Positions 1 to 7,443 of a DNA stretch of 34,038 nucleotides are shown one piece after another. Source of the stretch: an uncultured Clostridium sp. (lineage in GTDB: Bacteria > Bacillota > Clostridia > TANB77 > CAG-508); the NCBI GenBank assembly GCA_947427205.1, contig CANEHB010000020.1:1-34038 (forward strand), written 5' to 3'. The notes beneath the pieces are model-generated. The model saw only the letters and a program-made list of their open reading frames with translations. It was not told where the DNA came from and ran no database searches. Made by a program: the position numbers and the translations under genes. The number at the start of each line of letters is the position of its first letter. The stretch's first letter is position 1.

Positions 1-183
1 AAGGAGATCCATATAGTTATAATTCCCTATTATATTTTGATATGATATAATAAGCTAATTTGTCTTGAGGAATTACAGATAGTTATAATTCCCTATTATA
101 TTTTGATATGATATAATGCATATGAATGGACAATGAACTGGATTTCAGTTATAATTCCCTATTATATTTTGATATGATATAAT
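1..183 (+). CRISPR. Type II-C CRISPR array, cas-proximal end (partial)
   Basis: Three identical 36-nt repeats lie at 16-51, 82-117 and 148-183. They are separated by two 30-nt spacers (52-81, 118-147), and 15 nt of another spacer (1-15) show that the array continues off the left edge. Read on the plus strand the repeat starts GTTATAATTCCC and ends GATATAAT, the same layout as the II-C repeats of Campylobacter and Neisseria, so crRNAs are read left to right, toward and convergent with the cas operon. The last repeat is not degenerate. An anti-repeat near 5069-5104 matches this repeat at 29 of 36 positions, which ties array and tracrRNA together. Confidence 0.97.
43..183 (+). promoter_or_regulatory. 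Extended -10 promoter inside every repeat
   Basis: The last nine bases of each repeat are TGATATAAT (43-51, 109-117, 175-183), a perfect extended -10 element. No good -35 hexamer sits 17 nt upstream, which is usual for extended -10 promoters. Transcription would start a few bases into each spacer, so each crRNA could be made from its own promoter, as established for Neisseria meningitidis II-C arrays. This is inferred from sequence only. Confidence 0.75.
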
Positions 184-191
184 ATTCCCAT

Positions 192-229
192 AAAAAAGCT
201 AGTAATATCAATGCATTACTAGCTTTTTT
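192..229. terminator. Bidirectional terminator between array and cas2
   Basis: Perfect 15-bp inverted repeat, 192-206 with 215-229, around an 8-nt loop. One arm begins with six A and the other ends with six T, so a U-tract follows the hairpin on both strands. It would end the rightward crRNA transcripts and the leftward cas9-cas1-cas2 transcript. Confidence 0.88.
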
Positions 230-280
230 CTTTCTCAAAACATTTCTTAGATACCTAAATAATATCATTTTTTCTCTTTT

Positions 281-601
281 TCAAAATAACGATAAAGTTT
301 CATATTCAGTTGGTCTCTCATAAATTGATTTTTTACCTAACAAAATTTCAACATTTTCATATTGCTTTTCAGTTATTACTAAAACTCTTATAGAACCTTC
401 ATCTGGCACATTCATTTTTAATCTTTGTTTATGTAATTCAACCATATCATTTCCATTACAAACTCTAGCATATACAGAATACTGCATCATATAAAATCCA
501 TCTTTTATTAAAAAGTTTCTAAATTGAGTTGCATTTCTTCTTTCCTTTTTGGTTTTAACTGGTAAATCAAAAAATACTATAATTCTCATATACTTATGCA
601 T
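281..601 (-). CDS. cas2: CRISPR-associated endonuclease Cas2
   Basis: Cas2 is the small ferredoxin-fold partner that bridges two Cas1 dimers in the spacer-integration complex. The 106-residue product has the beta-1 signature RIIVFFDLP with the conserved Asp at residue 12, then a QYSVYARV strand, as in type II Cas2. Its start overlaps the end of cas1 by 8 nt, and GGAAGAG lies 7 nt before the ATG at 601. The internal Met5 would be too far from that site, so the longer start is preferred. It is the last gene of the cas operon, 52 nt from the terminator. No csn2 or cas4 follows, which supports subtype II-C. Confidence 0.95.
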   Translation of the reverse strand: MHKYMRIIVFFDLPVKTKKERRNATQFRNFLIKDGFYMMQYSVYARVCNGNDMVELHKQRLKMNVPDEGSIRVLVITEKQYENVEILLGKKSIYERPTEYETLSLF

Positions 602-1496
602 ACCTATACTCTTCCAATTCTATTAGATATGGTAATTTTATTAAATTCTCTTTCTGATTTATACTTGTTGAATAAGATTTTACCATATATTCTATAGCAC
701 CTTGTATATTAAACTTTTTACCATCAATTAAAACCAAACAATTAATTACGCTAAAAATCTTCTGTTTTTCTTCTGAAGACAAATACTTTTTGCCAAAATC
801 ACAATTTGTTAAAACATATAAATCAACTACTGGTCTAAAACATTCTATAAAATCATCTGCCAAATTAAAATTATTCAATTGATTATGATGAAATATTCCT
901 AAAGCTGGTTCAAATCCATACATTATAAGTGTTCTTGCTATCATTCCTCTTATTATTGCATATCCATAATTTAAACAAGTATTTTCTATGCATTCTATTT
1001 TTCTATTAAATGTCTTACCAAATAGTTCTCTAAAATAAAATGCTGCTGCTTTTGCTTCAACATTTCTAGAATCACCAGATGTTATTCCTTTTTGCATCTC
1101 TAATAATTTATTATAATGTTCTTTCTTTAATATTCTTAAAGTTTCTGATTGATTTCGTACTTTTACATTTACAATATCTTGCCAAATTCTTTTATTTAAA
1201 GGTTTAGATACCTCAAATTGTAATCTAATATTTTTTAGCTGCCTCGAATAATTATTAGTTCCTATCAAAATTCCTGTTGGTAAATGTTTTTCATCACATA
1301 TATACACTATAATATCATGTTCTACAAACTTTTTTAAAGCATATGTAGATATGTTAGTTCGTTGAGATTCTATACAAATACAATTAATATCTTCTAATGG
1401 TATTGTATATTCCATTTCATTCTTTTGTATCAAAACTTGTTCATTTTTAATTTTTAAGTGTACATCATTTTGTATATAAATATTTCTAAAAGCCAT
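594..1496 (-). CDS. cas1: CRISPR-associated endonuclease Cas1, type II
   Basis: Cas1 is the metal-dependent integrase that inserts new spacers at the leader end of the array. The 300-residue product has the usual length for type II. Likely metal ligands are Glu147 (in VEAKAAAFYF), His204 (in GIFHHNQ) and Glu218 (in ADDFIECFRP), followed by the usual PVVD stretch. The N-terminal beta-sandwich spans roughly residues 1-80 and the helical catalytic domain follows. It sits 81 nt after cas9 and overlaps cas2. The ribosome binding site is weak, and a hairpin at 1504-1552 ends 7 nt before the start codon, so translation may be controlled separately from cas9. Confidence 0.96.
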   Translation of the reverse strand: MAFRNIYIQNDVHLKIKNEQVLIQKNEMEYTIPLEDINCICIESQRTNISTYALKKFVEHDIIVYICDEKHLPTGILIGTNNYSRQLKNIRLQFEVSKPLNKRIWQDIVNVKVRNQSETLRILKKEHYNKLLEMQKGITSGDSRNVEAKAAAFYFRELFGKTFNRKIECIENTCLNYGYAIIRGMIARTLIMYGFEPALGIFHHNQLNNFNLADDFIECFRPVVDLYVLTNCDFGKKYLSSEEKQKIFSVINCLVLIDGKKFNIQGAIEYMVKSYSTSINQKENLIKLPYLIELEEYRYA

Positions 1497-1503
1497 ACTT
1501 TCG

Positions 1504-1552
1504 CTTAAAACATTTATCTATTCGTAAAGTATAAACAAATAGATGTTTTAAG
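1504..1552 (-). other. Hairpin between cas9 and cas1
   Basis: Outer arms 1504-1512 and 1544-1552 (9 bp) and inner arms 1517-1522 and 1538-1543 (6 bp) form an interrupted stem with one 4-nt bulge. No U-tract follows, so it is probably not a terminator. It ends just before the cas1 start codon and could mask the start region or serve as a processing site that separates cas9 from cas1-cas2 levels. Confidence 0.55.
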
Positions 1553-1577
1553 ATAAATATGAAAGCTTCCCTCCCTT

Positions 1578-4500
1578 CTATTTTTTTATATTAAAAGGTA
1601 ATCTTTTCTCAGGCAATTTTACTTTATGATAATTACCTAAAATATCCACTTCATATTTTTCTAATAGTTTTAATGTCTTTATTCCTAAACTTTCCTTTAC
1701 GTATTTATTATCATGCGTCTGAATTGTTATACAAGCTCCAGATATTCCTGCTTTCACATAATATGCAAAAACTTCATCAACTTCAATTTGATTTTCATCT
1801 TTATTATTAGGATTTAACTTTATCTTATTAGCTCCAACTATATGTAATAAATCTTTAGGATAAATTGAAAATATAAAATTTTCATCTTTCATTTCTTTCC
1901 ATTCTTCATATGCTTTATTCTGTACACATGCTTTATTAGGCAATTTATCTTTTACTACATCTGATACATATATTGGTATAAAATAATATCCATCATTTTT
2001 TATATAAAAAACATCCAATCTTACACAATCACCATTTCCTGCTATTGCTTTTCCTTCATTAAATTCTACTCCCAAAGTTACTTTTTCTTCTATCTTAACT
2101 TTTTTTACTAAAGGTCCTTTTGTTCCATCTGATTTAGGTTTATAGAAATCTTCTTTAAATGCTTCTTTAGCATTTCCCCCAAATTTTATTAATTGTTCTT
2201 TCAATGCATTATATAATAATTTATCATCTTGTTTATTTTTTTCTAGATATCCTTCAATTTCTCCATTTTTTAATTTTAATTTTGTAAGTTCGGTTTTTGT
2301 AATTGATTTGGTAATATTTTCCTCTTTTTTTATTCCTCTAATTGTTTCTAAATGTGCGGCTCCTCTAACTTTTCTACGAGGCATTCTTGATACAAATATT
2401 GGTTCTAGTTCACTTAATTTTTGTTCTGTATCATATGTGTAAATCTTTTCTGAATTTAGACATTCTATCATTCTTTCTTTACTACTACAATTTACTCTTA
2501 TATCTAATTCTTTTCTGAACTTTTCCCAAGGCTCTGGAAAATATATTCCATTTTTCATTTCATATTCTTTAGCATTTATTATCTCACCAGTTTCTAAATC
2601 AATATATTCACTATTATTATTCATATATCTACCATCTCTATATTGATAATATTTGCTAATTCTATTAATCATATTTTGACTTGTAACAGCAATTATTGTT
2701 GCATCTATAGCATGATGAATATCTCCATCTTCCCTTATTTTTTCTATTCCTAGTCTTTTTCTAATATGAGAAGTTATTTGTCCATTTACTGTCCAAACTT
2801 TTCTTTCAAAATTTGTATTATCTGAAAATTCTAAATGATTCTCTATTATATTATATATTATTTTGCTTATATATTGAGTATCTTTTAAATTTCTTACTTT
2901 CCAATCTTTAGCATCTTCTTTACTAAATCCTTCTCTTAATAATCGCTGTCTTTTCTTAGGATTTTTTATAATGTTATTTATTCTAACTTCATATTCATCA
3001 ACATTTCTTCCTATTTCTTTTTCATATTGATATGGAACCCTATTTCCTTTCTGTCTATTCTCACTAGCTAAAACTAATACTTTATTATTATAAGAATCGT
3101 CAAAACACATACTATACGGAATAATATGATCAACATCAACGGCTTCTGTAAATAAATCTTGTATTGAAATATTTTTTCCTGAATAAATACACATATTTTG
3201 TTGTTCTTGCCATAATTTATATTTTACAATATCTTGTCCAGTTGGATTAACTTTATATTCTTTTATAGCTTTTAAAGCAAATTCATTTGTCTTCATATTA
3301 TCTTCTTGTAATTTTTTTATTTTATTTCTGTCTTGGAAATTCTTTCCCACTTCTCTAGCTAATTCGATTACAACTACATCTGGTTTTCCATAAATTTGAT
3401 TATATTTTAGTGTTATTGCATTTAATACTTTTATTGATTGAGAAATTCCTCTTCTTACAACTGGATTTGATATTTCCTGCTCTAAATCTTTTAACTTTAA
3501 CTTAGATTTCTTAGTTGTACTTACAGTTCCTCTAAAATCTTTATATACATTATCTACTGCTTTATCATAAGTATTTCCTTTCTCTAATTCTGGAATAATT
3601 TTTTTCATTGCTTTTAATGATAAATTTCCAACTTTAGAAAAAGATAATGGTAATAATTTATCAATAATTTCATCACTTAAATTGCTATTTTCTTTTATGT
3701 ATTTAATCCTTTTTTCATCATTTTTATAAATTGTAAGAGCATATCCTATAACATCTAATTCTTCTCTTGATAACTTTTCTATATAATTTTTTTCTATATG
3801 ATTTAATTCTTTTTTTATTTTATAATAACTCTCAAACTCTTTTAATTTTCTTTCTTTTTCAACTAATTTATTACTTTCTTCTGAAAAATCTATTGAACTT
3901 TTATATGTTACTAAATTAAATCTTTCATAATTGGATAAATCTAACAATTTTCTGATATCAGTAAAATTAACTGTTGATTTTGTTAATACAAATTTAATTA
4001 TTTTTTCTCTTTCTTCATTATTAAGTGCTCTTTTTTCTATATTTTTTTCATTATTATTTATTACTGTTTTTTCTATTTTTATATGGTTTAATGTTTGTAA
4101 TAATTTAAAATATTCAAAAGTATATGTTGCCTTTGGTGCTCTCTTTTCTTCTTTTTCAAAAGTACAATTACCAAGCATTTTTTCTATCTGATTTCCACCA
4201 TAGGGACTTCCTTCACCTGGACCATCATCAAAGTTTCTTTGTCCTTCAAAAATTTCTAAATACTCTTTTATAAAGTCATCTGTAACTAATGAATTTAATT
4301 CTTTTTGCTTATTTAAGATTAATCCTATTTCTTCTACTAATAATATTCTCAAAGTTGTATTTTTATAATCATTAATAGAATTCTTTATTTTTATCTGCTT
4401 ATTTCCTTTTGAATCTAATATATATTCTCCATTTTTATTTCTCAGCTTAAACTTATCATCTTTTAGATACATTTCTGCAACAGTTCTATAATTATTGCTT

Positions 4501-4979
4501 TTCATCAATTTCTCGTTTTCTCTAGTAGCTTTCAATAGCTGTCCAGCCTCATTATTTGATTTTTCTGATTTGCTATTTGATTTGTATCCTCTTTTTTTCA
4601 CAAAACTAATTAATACCCTAGCTAATTCTTTATTGGTAATTTTTTCATCCAAAGCTTGCACTCTTAATTCATAAACATTATATTGAAACTTATAATTTTC
4701 ATACATATCCTCAATTTCTTTTTTAGATATAATATTATATCTTTCCAATAATCTTTTTGTTCTTTCTACTCTATGTTGTTTTCTTCTTAATCTACGACGT
4801 AAACCTCTTGCATCTCTTCTTGTTTTTGATAATGGAGAACCATCTTTAGGATTTTCTGCAGCATCAAAAATCCTACTCCCTAAATCTATTATTCTTATTG
4901 GATTTCCACTACTATCATTTTCTATTACTGACCATCCTACAGATGTTATTCCTATATCTAATCCTATTCTATATCCCAT
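1578..4979 (-). CDS. cas9: Cas9, type II-C RNA-guided DNA endonuclease
   Basis: Cas9 with tracrRNA and crRNA cuts target DNA using RuvC and HNH nuclease domains. All catalytic parts are visible: RuvC-I GLDIGITSVGWS with Asp8, an Arg-rich bridge helix at about 54-74, RuvC-II VVVIELAREVGKN with Glu539, HNH DVDHIIPYS with His618 and a following NNKVLV/ENRQKGN stretch, and RuvC-III GDIHHAIDA with His756 and Asp759. The helical recognition lobe is roughly 80-500, and residues after about 800 should hold the PAM-interacting domain. At 1133 residues it lies at the long end of II-C enzymes. The start is firm: TAGGAGG lies 5-6 nt before the ATG. It is the first gene of cas9-cas1-cas2, and its leader carries the tracrRNA. 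The PAM cannot be read from this sequence. Confidence 0.98.
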   Translation of the reverse strand: MGYRIGLDIGITSVGWSVIENDSSGNPIRIIDLGSRIFDAAENPKDGSPLSKTRRDARGLRRRLRRKQHRVERTKRLLERYNIISKKEIEDMYENYKFQYNVYELRVQALDEKITNKELARVLISFVKKRGYKSNSKSEKSNNEAGQLLKATRENEKLMKSNNYRTVAEMYLKDDKFKLRNKNGEYILDSKGNKQIKIKNSINDYKNTTLRILLVEEIGLILNKQKELNSLVTDDFIKEYLEIFEGQRNFDDGPGEGSPYGGNQIEKMLGNCTFEKEEKRAPKATYTFEYFKLLQTLNHIKIEKTVINNNEKNIEKRALNNEEREKIIKFVLTKSTVNFTDIRKLLDLSNYERFNLVTYKSSIDFSEESNKLVEKERKLKEFESYYKIKKELNHIEKNYIEKLSREELDVIGYALTIYKNDEKRIKYIKENSNLSDEIIDKLLPLSFSKVGNLSLKAMKKIIPELEKGNTYDKAVDNVYKDFRGTVSTTKKSKLKLKDLEQEISNPVVRRGISQSIKVLNAITLKYNQIYGKPDVVVIELAREVGKNFQDRNKIKKLQEDNMKTNEFALKAIKEYKVNPTGQDIVKYKLWQEQQNMCIYSGKNISIQDLFTEAVDVDHIIPYSMCFDDSYNNKVLVLASENRQKGNRVPYQYEKEIGRNVDEYEVRINNIIKNPKKRQRLLREGFSKEDAKDWKVRNLKDTQYISKIIYNIIENHLEFSDNTNFERKVWTVNGQITSHIRKRLGIEKIREDGDIHHAIDATIIAVTSQNMINRISKYYQYRDGRYMNNNSEYIDLETGEIINAKEYEMKNGIYFPEPWEKFRKELDIRVNCSSKERMIECLNSEKIYTYDTEQKLSELEPIFVSRMPRRKVRGAAHLETIRGIKKEENITKSITKTELTKLKLKNGEIEGYLEKNKQDDKLLYNALKEQLIKFGGNAKEAFKEDFYKPKSDGTKGPLVKKVKIEEKVTLGVEFNEGKAIAGNGDCVRLDVFYIKNDGYYFIPIYVSDVVKDKLPNKACVQNKAYEEWKEMKDENFIFSIYPKDLLHIVGANKIKLNPNNKDENQIEVDEVFAYYVKAGISGACITIQTHDNKYVKESLGIKTLKLLEKYEVDILGNYHKVKLPEKRLPFNIKK

Positions 4980-4999
4980 AATTCCTCCTATGATATGAA

Positions 5000-5121
5000 G
5001 ATAGCTGCCCTATATAAGGACAGCTAGAGCTTTACGACTCATAAGTTCTATAATAAAACTTAGGTCTTATTATAATAACCTATTCTACTTTGATATGATA
5101 TACGTGCCATTCCCTTAGCAC
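5000..5121 (-). ncRNA. tracrRNA within the cas9 leader
   Basis: On the plus strand 5069-5104 matches the CRISPR repeat at 29 of 36 positions, so a minus-strand transcript carries the anti-repeat needed to pair with crRNA. Mismatches fall at repeat positions 1, 9, 10, 17, 20, 35 and 36. Downstream lie small stems (AAGTT/AACTT, and GAGT/GCTC near 5040-5027) and a 9-bp hairpin at 5026-5018 with 5010-5002. That last hairpin has no clear U-tract and stands 23 nt before the cas9 start codon, so read-through into cas9 is likely. The start near 5121 is inferred from the promoter at 5128-5156; the 3' end is an estimate. Confidence 0.87.
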
Positions 5122-5127
5122 CTTTTA

Positions 5128-5156
5128 ATAATAATCTATACACCTCTATTTGTCAA
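5128..5156 (-). promoter_or_regulatory. Promoter for tracrRNA (and probably cas9)
   Basis: On the minus strand a perfect -35 TTGACA (5156-5151) is followed by 17 nt and a -10 TATTAT (5133-5128), one mismatch from consensus. The predicted start is near 5121, just ahead of the anti-repeat. No second promoter is obvious between the tracrRNA and cas9. Upstream, 5161-5300 is AT-rich spacer in which I see no gene. Confidence 0.8.
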
Positions 5157-5300
5157 TACTTCCTTATATTATTATACCATATTTTTACAAATATTAAAAC
5201 TTTCAAAATATTTCTCTCTAAAACGTTAATAAAATCTTTCAAATTATTTATAACTTTCTTATATTCTCTATAGATTTTGTTATTAATTAACAAAAAATAA

Positions 5301-5321
5301 CCTATCACATATATTGATAGG
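5301..5321 (-). terminator. Terminator after the 5331-6599 gene pair
   Basis: Perfect 7-bp stem 5301-5307 with 5315-5321 and a 7-nt loop. On the minus strand the hairpin is followed by TTATTTTTTG. It lies 10 nt past the stop codon at 5331 and insulates the tracrRNA promoter from upstream genes. Confidence 0.75.
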
Positions 5322-5330
5322 CTTTCTTTC

Positions 5331-5783
5331 TTATTCTCTAACTGAGAATTTTTTTCTTATTTTTATTAATAATCTCTTAAACCAATTATGTTCTTTAATC
5401 GTAGCTAATTGATTTTGTCTTTTTTCTTCTAACTTTTCTTCAATTACTTTATTACTTAATATATTTTTAGGATATATTTTCTTTTTTTCTTCTTCAATTG
5501 CTGTAATTTTATTAATTTCATATACTTTAATTTTAGCTTTTTGCTCATCTGTAGCCCAATATCTCTTAAAAAATATTGCCAATATTAATTTAGCTTCAGC
5601 AGAAACATTTTGCTCAAGAAAATCTTTTTCCCTATTATATTTAAAATCTGAGTCTTTATCTTTATTTGCTTCTAATGCACATATTAGTTCTCTTGGAATT
5701 TTGAAATAATCCTCTATTTTCATATAATTTAATATTTCCAACACTTGTGCATATGCCGTATTCTTCTTTTGTATAGTAATCAC
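5331..5783 (-). CDS. Hypothetical protein, 150 aa, basic C-terminus
   Basis: I do not recognise a family. The product is hydrophilic and mostly helical by eye, with a Glu/Lys-rich region at about 95-125 and a strongly basic tail (KRLLIKIRKKFSVRE). No signal peptide or membrane segment is visible. It begins with GTG at 5783, three bases after the stop of the preceding gene. The best Shine-Dalgarno match (AGGGG) overlaps that GTG, so translation is probably coupled to the upstream gene, or the true start is a rarer codon slightly downstream. It forms a two-gene unit with the 270-residue gene and is closed by the terminator at 5301-5321. Proximity to cas9 is not evidence of a CRISPR role. Confidence 0.7.
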   Translation of the reverse strand: MITIQKKNTAYAQVLEILNYMKIEDYFKIPRELICALEANKDKDSDFKYNREKDFLEQNVSAEAKLILAIFFKRYWATDEQKAKIKVYEINKITAIEEEKKKIYPKNILSNKVIEEKLEEKRQNQLATIKEHNWFKRLLIKIRKKFSVRE

Positions 5784-5786
5784 CCC

Positions 5787-6599
5787 TTATTGATTATCTT
5801 TTTTTACTCTTACTTTTTCTGCTTCTTTTTGCTTGTCTTGTTCTTGCTCTAATTCTATTGTTCTTACATCTCTATCTAATATTGCTTCCATTGCTAAAAC
5901 TGCTTCAACATCTTCTAATAAATTCATTGTATCTTTTCCAATATTTTGCCCAGTTAAGTTGCTTTCTTTATTAGATAAATAATTTTCACAGAATTCTTTT
6001 ACAGAAACACTTTCCATAGTATAATTTCCATATTTAAAAGAATTTATTTCTTTTTCATGTTTTTTATAATAATCACTAACATCTGCTTGTATTTCTGATG
6101 TTAATTTTGATACATTTTCGGAATCTACATCTTTTCCTGAATAGTTAATTGTTTCTGATGGAACTTTTCCCATCATATATTTTATAATATCATATCTTGA
6201 ATAAGAAATTTTATTTGTGTCATTATTTTTTAACAAACAAACTTGTAAATCTTGTGGTAAGATAGTTTGAGATGTACATCCATCCATAAAATTCTTTTCA
6301 TTTTCGATGTTCGTTCCATCAAAAATAAAATAAACTCCATCTCCTCCTAAGTATTCTTCTAAAGAATTACTTGCTTGTATTGACTTTACTTTATCTATTG
6401 ATGATTTTTCTACATTTCCTGATTTTACTTGATCATACTGTTTTTGTAAATTAGTATATAATGCTACTGCTCCTGTCATTCCTTCTGAAAAACATACTTT
6501 TTCAGAAGCTTTACTATTATCTCCATTTTGTGGTGTAAGTCCTAAATTACTTATAGAACGTACTTTACTTAATGGAGCCATGTGATAATATTTTTTCAT
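5787..6599 (-). CDS. Unknown protein with ADP-ribosyltransferase-like N-terminus
   Basis: The 270-residue product starts YYHMAPLSKVRSISNLGL and continues with PQNGDNSK and VCFSEGMTGAVALY. A tyrosine-histidine start, a helix ending in GL.P, and a later FSEG strand resemble the fold of ADP-ribosyltransferase-like and KptA/RES-like proteins, where an N-terminal His binds NAD. I cannot identify the third catalytic position, so this is a fold-level guess. The C-terminus (about 235-270) is a charged Glu/Lys/Gln helix. No signal peptide is seen. AAGGA lies about 10 nt before the ATG. The stop is followed directly by the 150-residue gene, so the two are probably an operon. A toxin, an effector-like enzyme or an RNA-modifying role are all possible. 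Confidence 0.72.
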   Translation of the reverse strand: MKKYYHMAPLSKVRSISNLGLTPQNGDNSKASEKVCFSEGMTGAVALYTNLQKQYDQVKSGNVEKSSIDKVKSIQASNSLEEYLGGDGVYFIFDGTNIENEKNFMDGCTSQTILPQDLQVCLLKNNDTNKISYSRYDIIKYMMGKVPSETINYSGKDVDSENVSKLTSEIQADVSDYYKKHEKEINSFKYGNYTMESVSVKEFCENYLSNKESNLTGQNIGKDTMNLLEDVEAVLAMEAILDRDVRTIELEQEQDKQKEAEKVRVKKDNQ

Positions 6600-6621
6600 T
6601 TTCTTTTGTTCCTTTTTATTT

Positions 6622-6651
6622 TATATATAAAGATTTTATTATTTAATTCAA
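6622..6651 (-). promoter_or_regulatory. Possible promoter for the 5331-6599 pair
   Basis: On the minus strand TTGAAT (6651-6646), 18 nt, then TATATA (6627-6622). The spacing is acceptable, but in sequence this AT-rich such a match is weak evidence. Confidence 0.4.
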
Positions 6652-6697
6652 AAAAAGTAAATAGTTTTTTTAAATAAATGGATAAAAAACCAAAAAA

Positions 6698-6721
6698 GCC
6701 CTGGACCATATCCGTCCAGGC
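6698..6721 (-). terminator. Terminator of the RyR-domain gene
   Basis: GC-rich hairpin pairing GCCTGGAC with GTCCAGGGC (one bulged base) around a 7-nt loop. On the minus strand it is followed by TTTTTTGGTTTTTT. It lies 33 nt past the stop at 6755. Its GC content matches the RyR gene rather than its neighbours. Confidence 0.88.
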
Positions 6722-6754
6722 TTCTTGGTGACTGTTAGCCACATAGAATAAATA

Positions 6755-7345
6755 TTATCCAGCAAATTTCACCAGAATATATCCATTCTCCAGCATTCCA
6801 TCAACAACGCTTTTTGCAGTCTGAAATTCAAGTTCTGCATCTTCTGGATAGTGCACCAATATATCTTTGAACGGAATCATGTCCCTATGAGTTAGGGGAC
6901 CAGTTTCGGGATTGTCGTTTTGAATTTCTCCGTAGCGATATCCCTCTCTCGCTTTGCCTATTACCCACTTATTGTGAATTGATTCAGCAATTAAGGAGAT
7001 TAACTTTTCCTTTTCCTGTTCTTCAGTTGGTATTCCAACTGCATATCCACATTGCATTGTCACTTCCAGTACTGCTTTTGCGCTATCAATCTTGGATTGT
7101 TTATAATAATCAGGTAAATCCTTGAAATCTACCAGCAAATTTGATGTTTTCTTTTCATCATCTTCCCTGTCACCATAAACATATCCATCTTCCCGCTTTT
7201 TTTTGCACCACATCTCATGATTCTTTTTTGCATAGCTTTTGGCAATAATTTGCATATAAGTTTCAAAATCAAACTTATCGCTAAATTCACCATTTAAAAG
7301 CATTTGCAAATAATCTCTTGAAACAGCTTCTAATAATTTTGACAT
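6755..7345 (-). CDS. RyR domain-containing protein, two tandem repeats
   Basis: The 196-residue product carries two copies of the ryanodine-receptor repeat (RyR, PF02026). Copy one is at about 31-102, with NHEMWCKKKREDGYVYG and a LLVDFKDLP strand. Copy two is at about 112-189, with IAESIHNKWVIGKAREGY, RYG and a MIPFKDIL strand. Bacterial RyR proteins are scattered through gut and mobile genomes and are suspected nucleotide or ligand binders; the role here is unknown. The start is placed at the ATG at 7345 because GGAGG lies 9 nt upstream; a longer frame from 7393 has no such site. Codon use is visibly richer in G and C than in neighbours, and the gene has its own promoter, palindromes and terminator, so horizontal transfer as a single unit is likely. 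Confidence 0.88.
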   Translation of the reverse strand: MSKLLEAVSRDYLQMLLNGEFSDKFDFETYMQIIAKSYAKKNHEMWCKKKREDGYVYGDREDDEKKTSNLLVDFKDLPDYYKQSKIDSAKAVLEVTMQCGYAVGIPTEEQEKEKLISLIAESIHNKWVIGKAREGYRYGEIQNDNPETGPLTHRDMIPFKDILVHYPEDAELEFQTAKSVVDGMLENGYILVKFAG

Positions 7346-7387
7346 TTTGCATTTCCTCCATTGTTCTATTATTTGCTGAAGTTTTCT

Positions 7388-7425
7388 AAGCAAGTTTGCT
7401 TAAGTATTGCATGTGCAAATTTGCA
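7388..7425 (-). promoter_or_regulatory. Paired operator-like palindromes
   Basis: Two sites share GCAA(A/G)TTTGC: 7390-7399 (flanked to AAGCAA-GT-TTGCTT at 7388-7401) and 7415-7424 (inside the perfect 12-bp palindrome 7414-7425). Their starts are 25 nt apart, and they lie between the predicted RyR promoter and its start codon. Such a pair suggests a dimeric repressor. Confidence 0.55.
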
Positions 7426-7443
7426 AAAAACGTACATGTTTTA

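Noticed and set aside
3931..4191. Open frame on the plus strand inside cas9
   Set aside because: It lies wholly in the antisense of an intact cas9, is hydrophobic low-complexity sequence as expected from the reverse of Lys/Glu-rich coding, and has no ribosome binding site.
5331..7345. The genes next to cas9 as CRISPR accessory genes
   Set aside because: They have separate terminators and promoters, the RyR gene is compositionally foreign, and none resembles a known accessory protein. Only proximity speaks for it.
7346..7393. Longer N-terminus for the RyR protein
   Set aside because: The added residues have no upstream ribosome binding site, while GGAGG lies 9 nt before the ATG at 7345.
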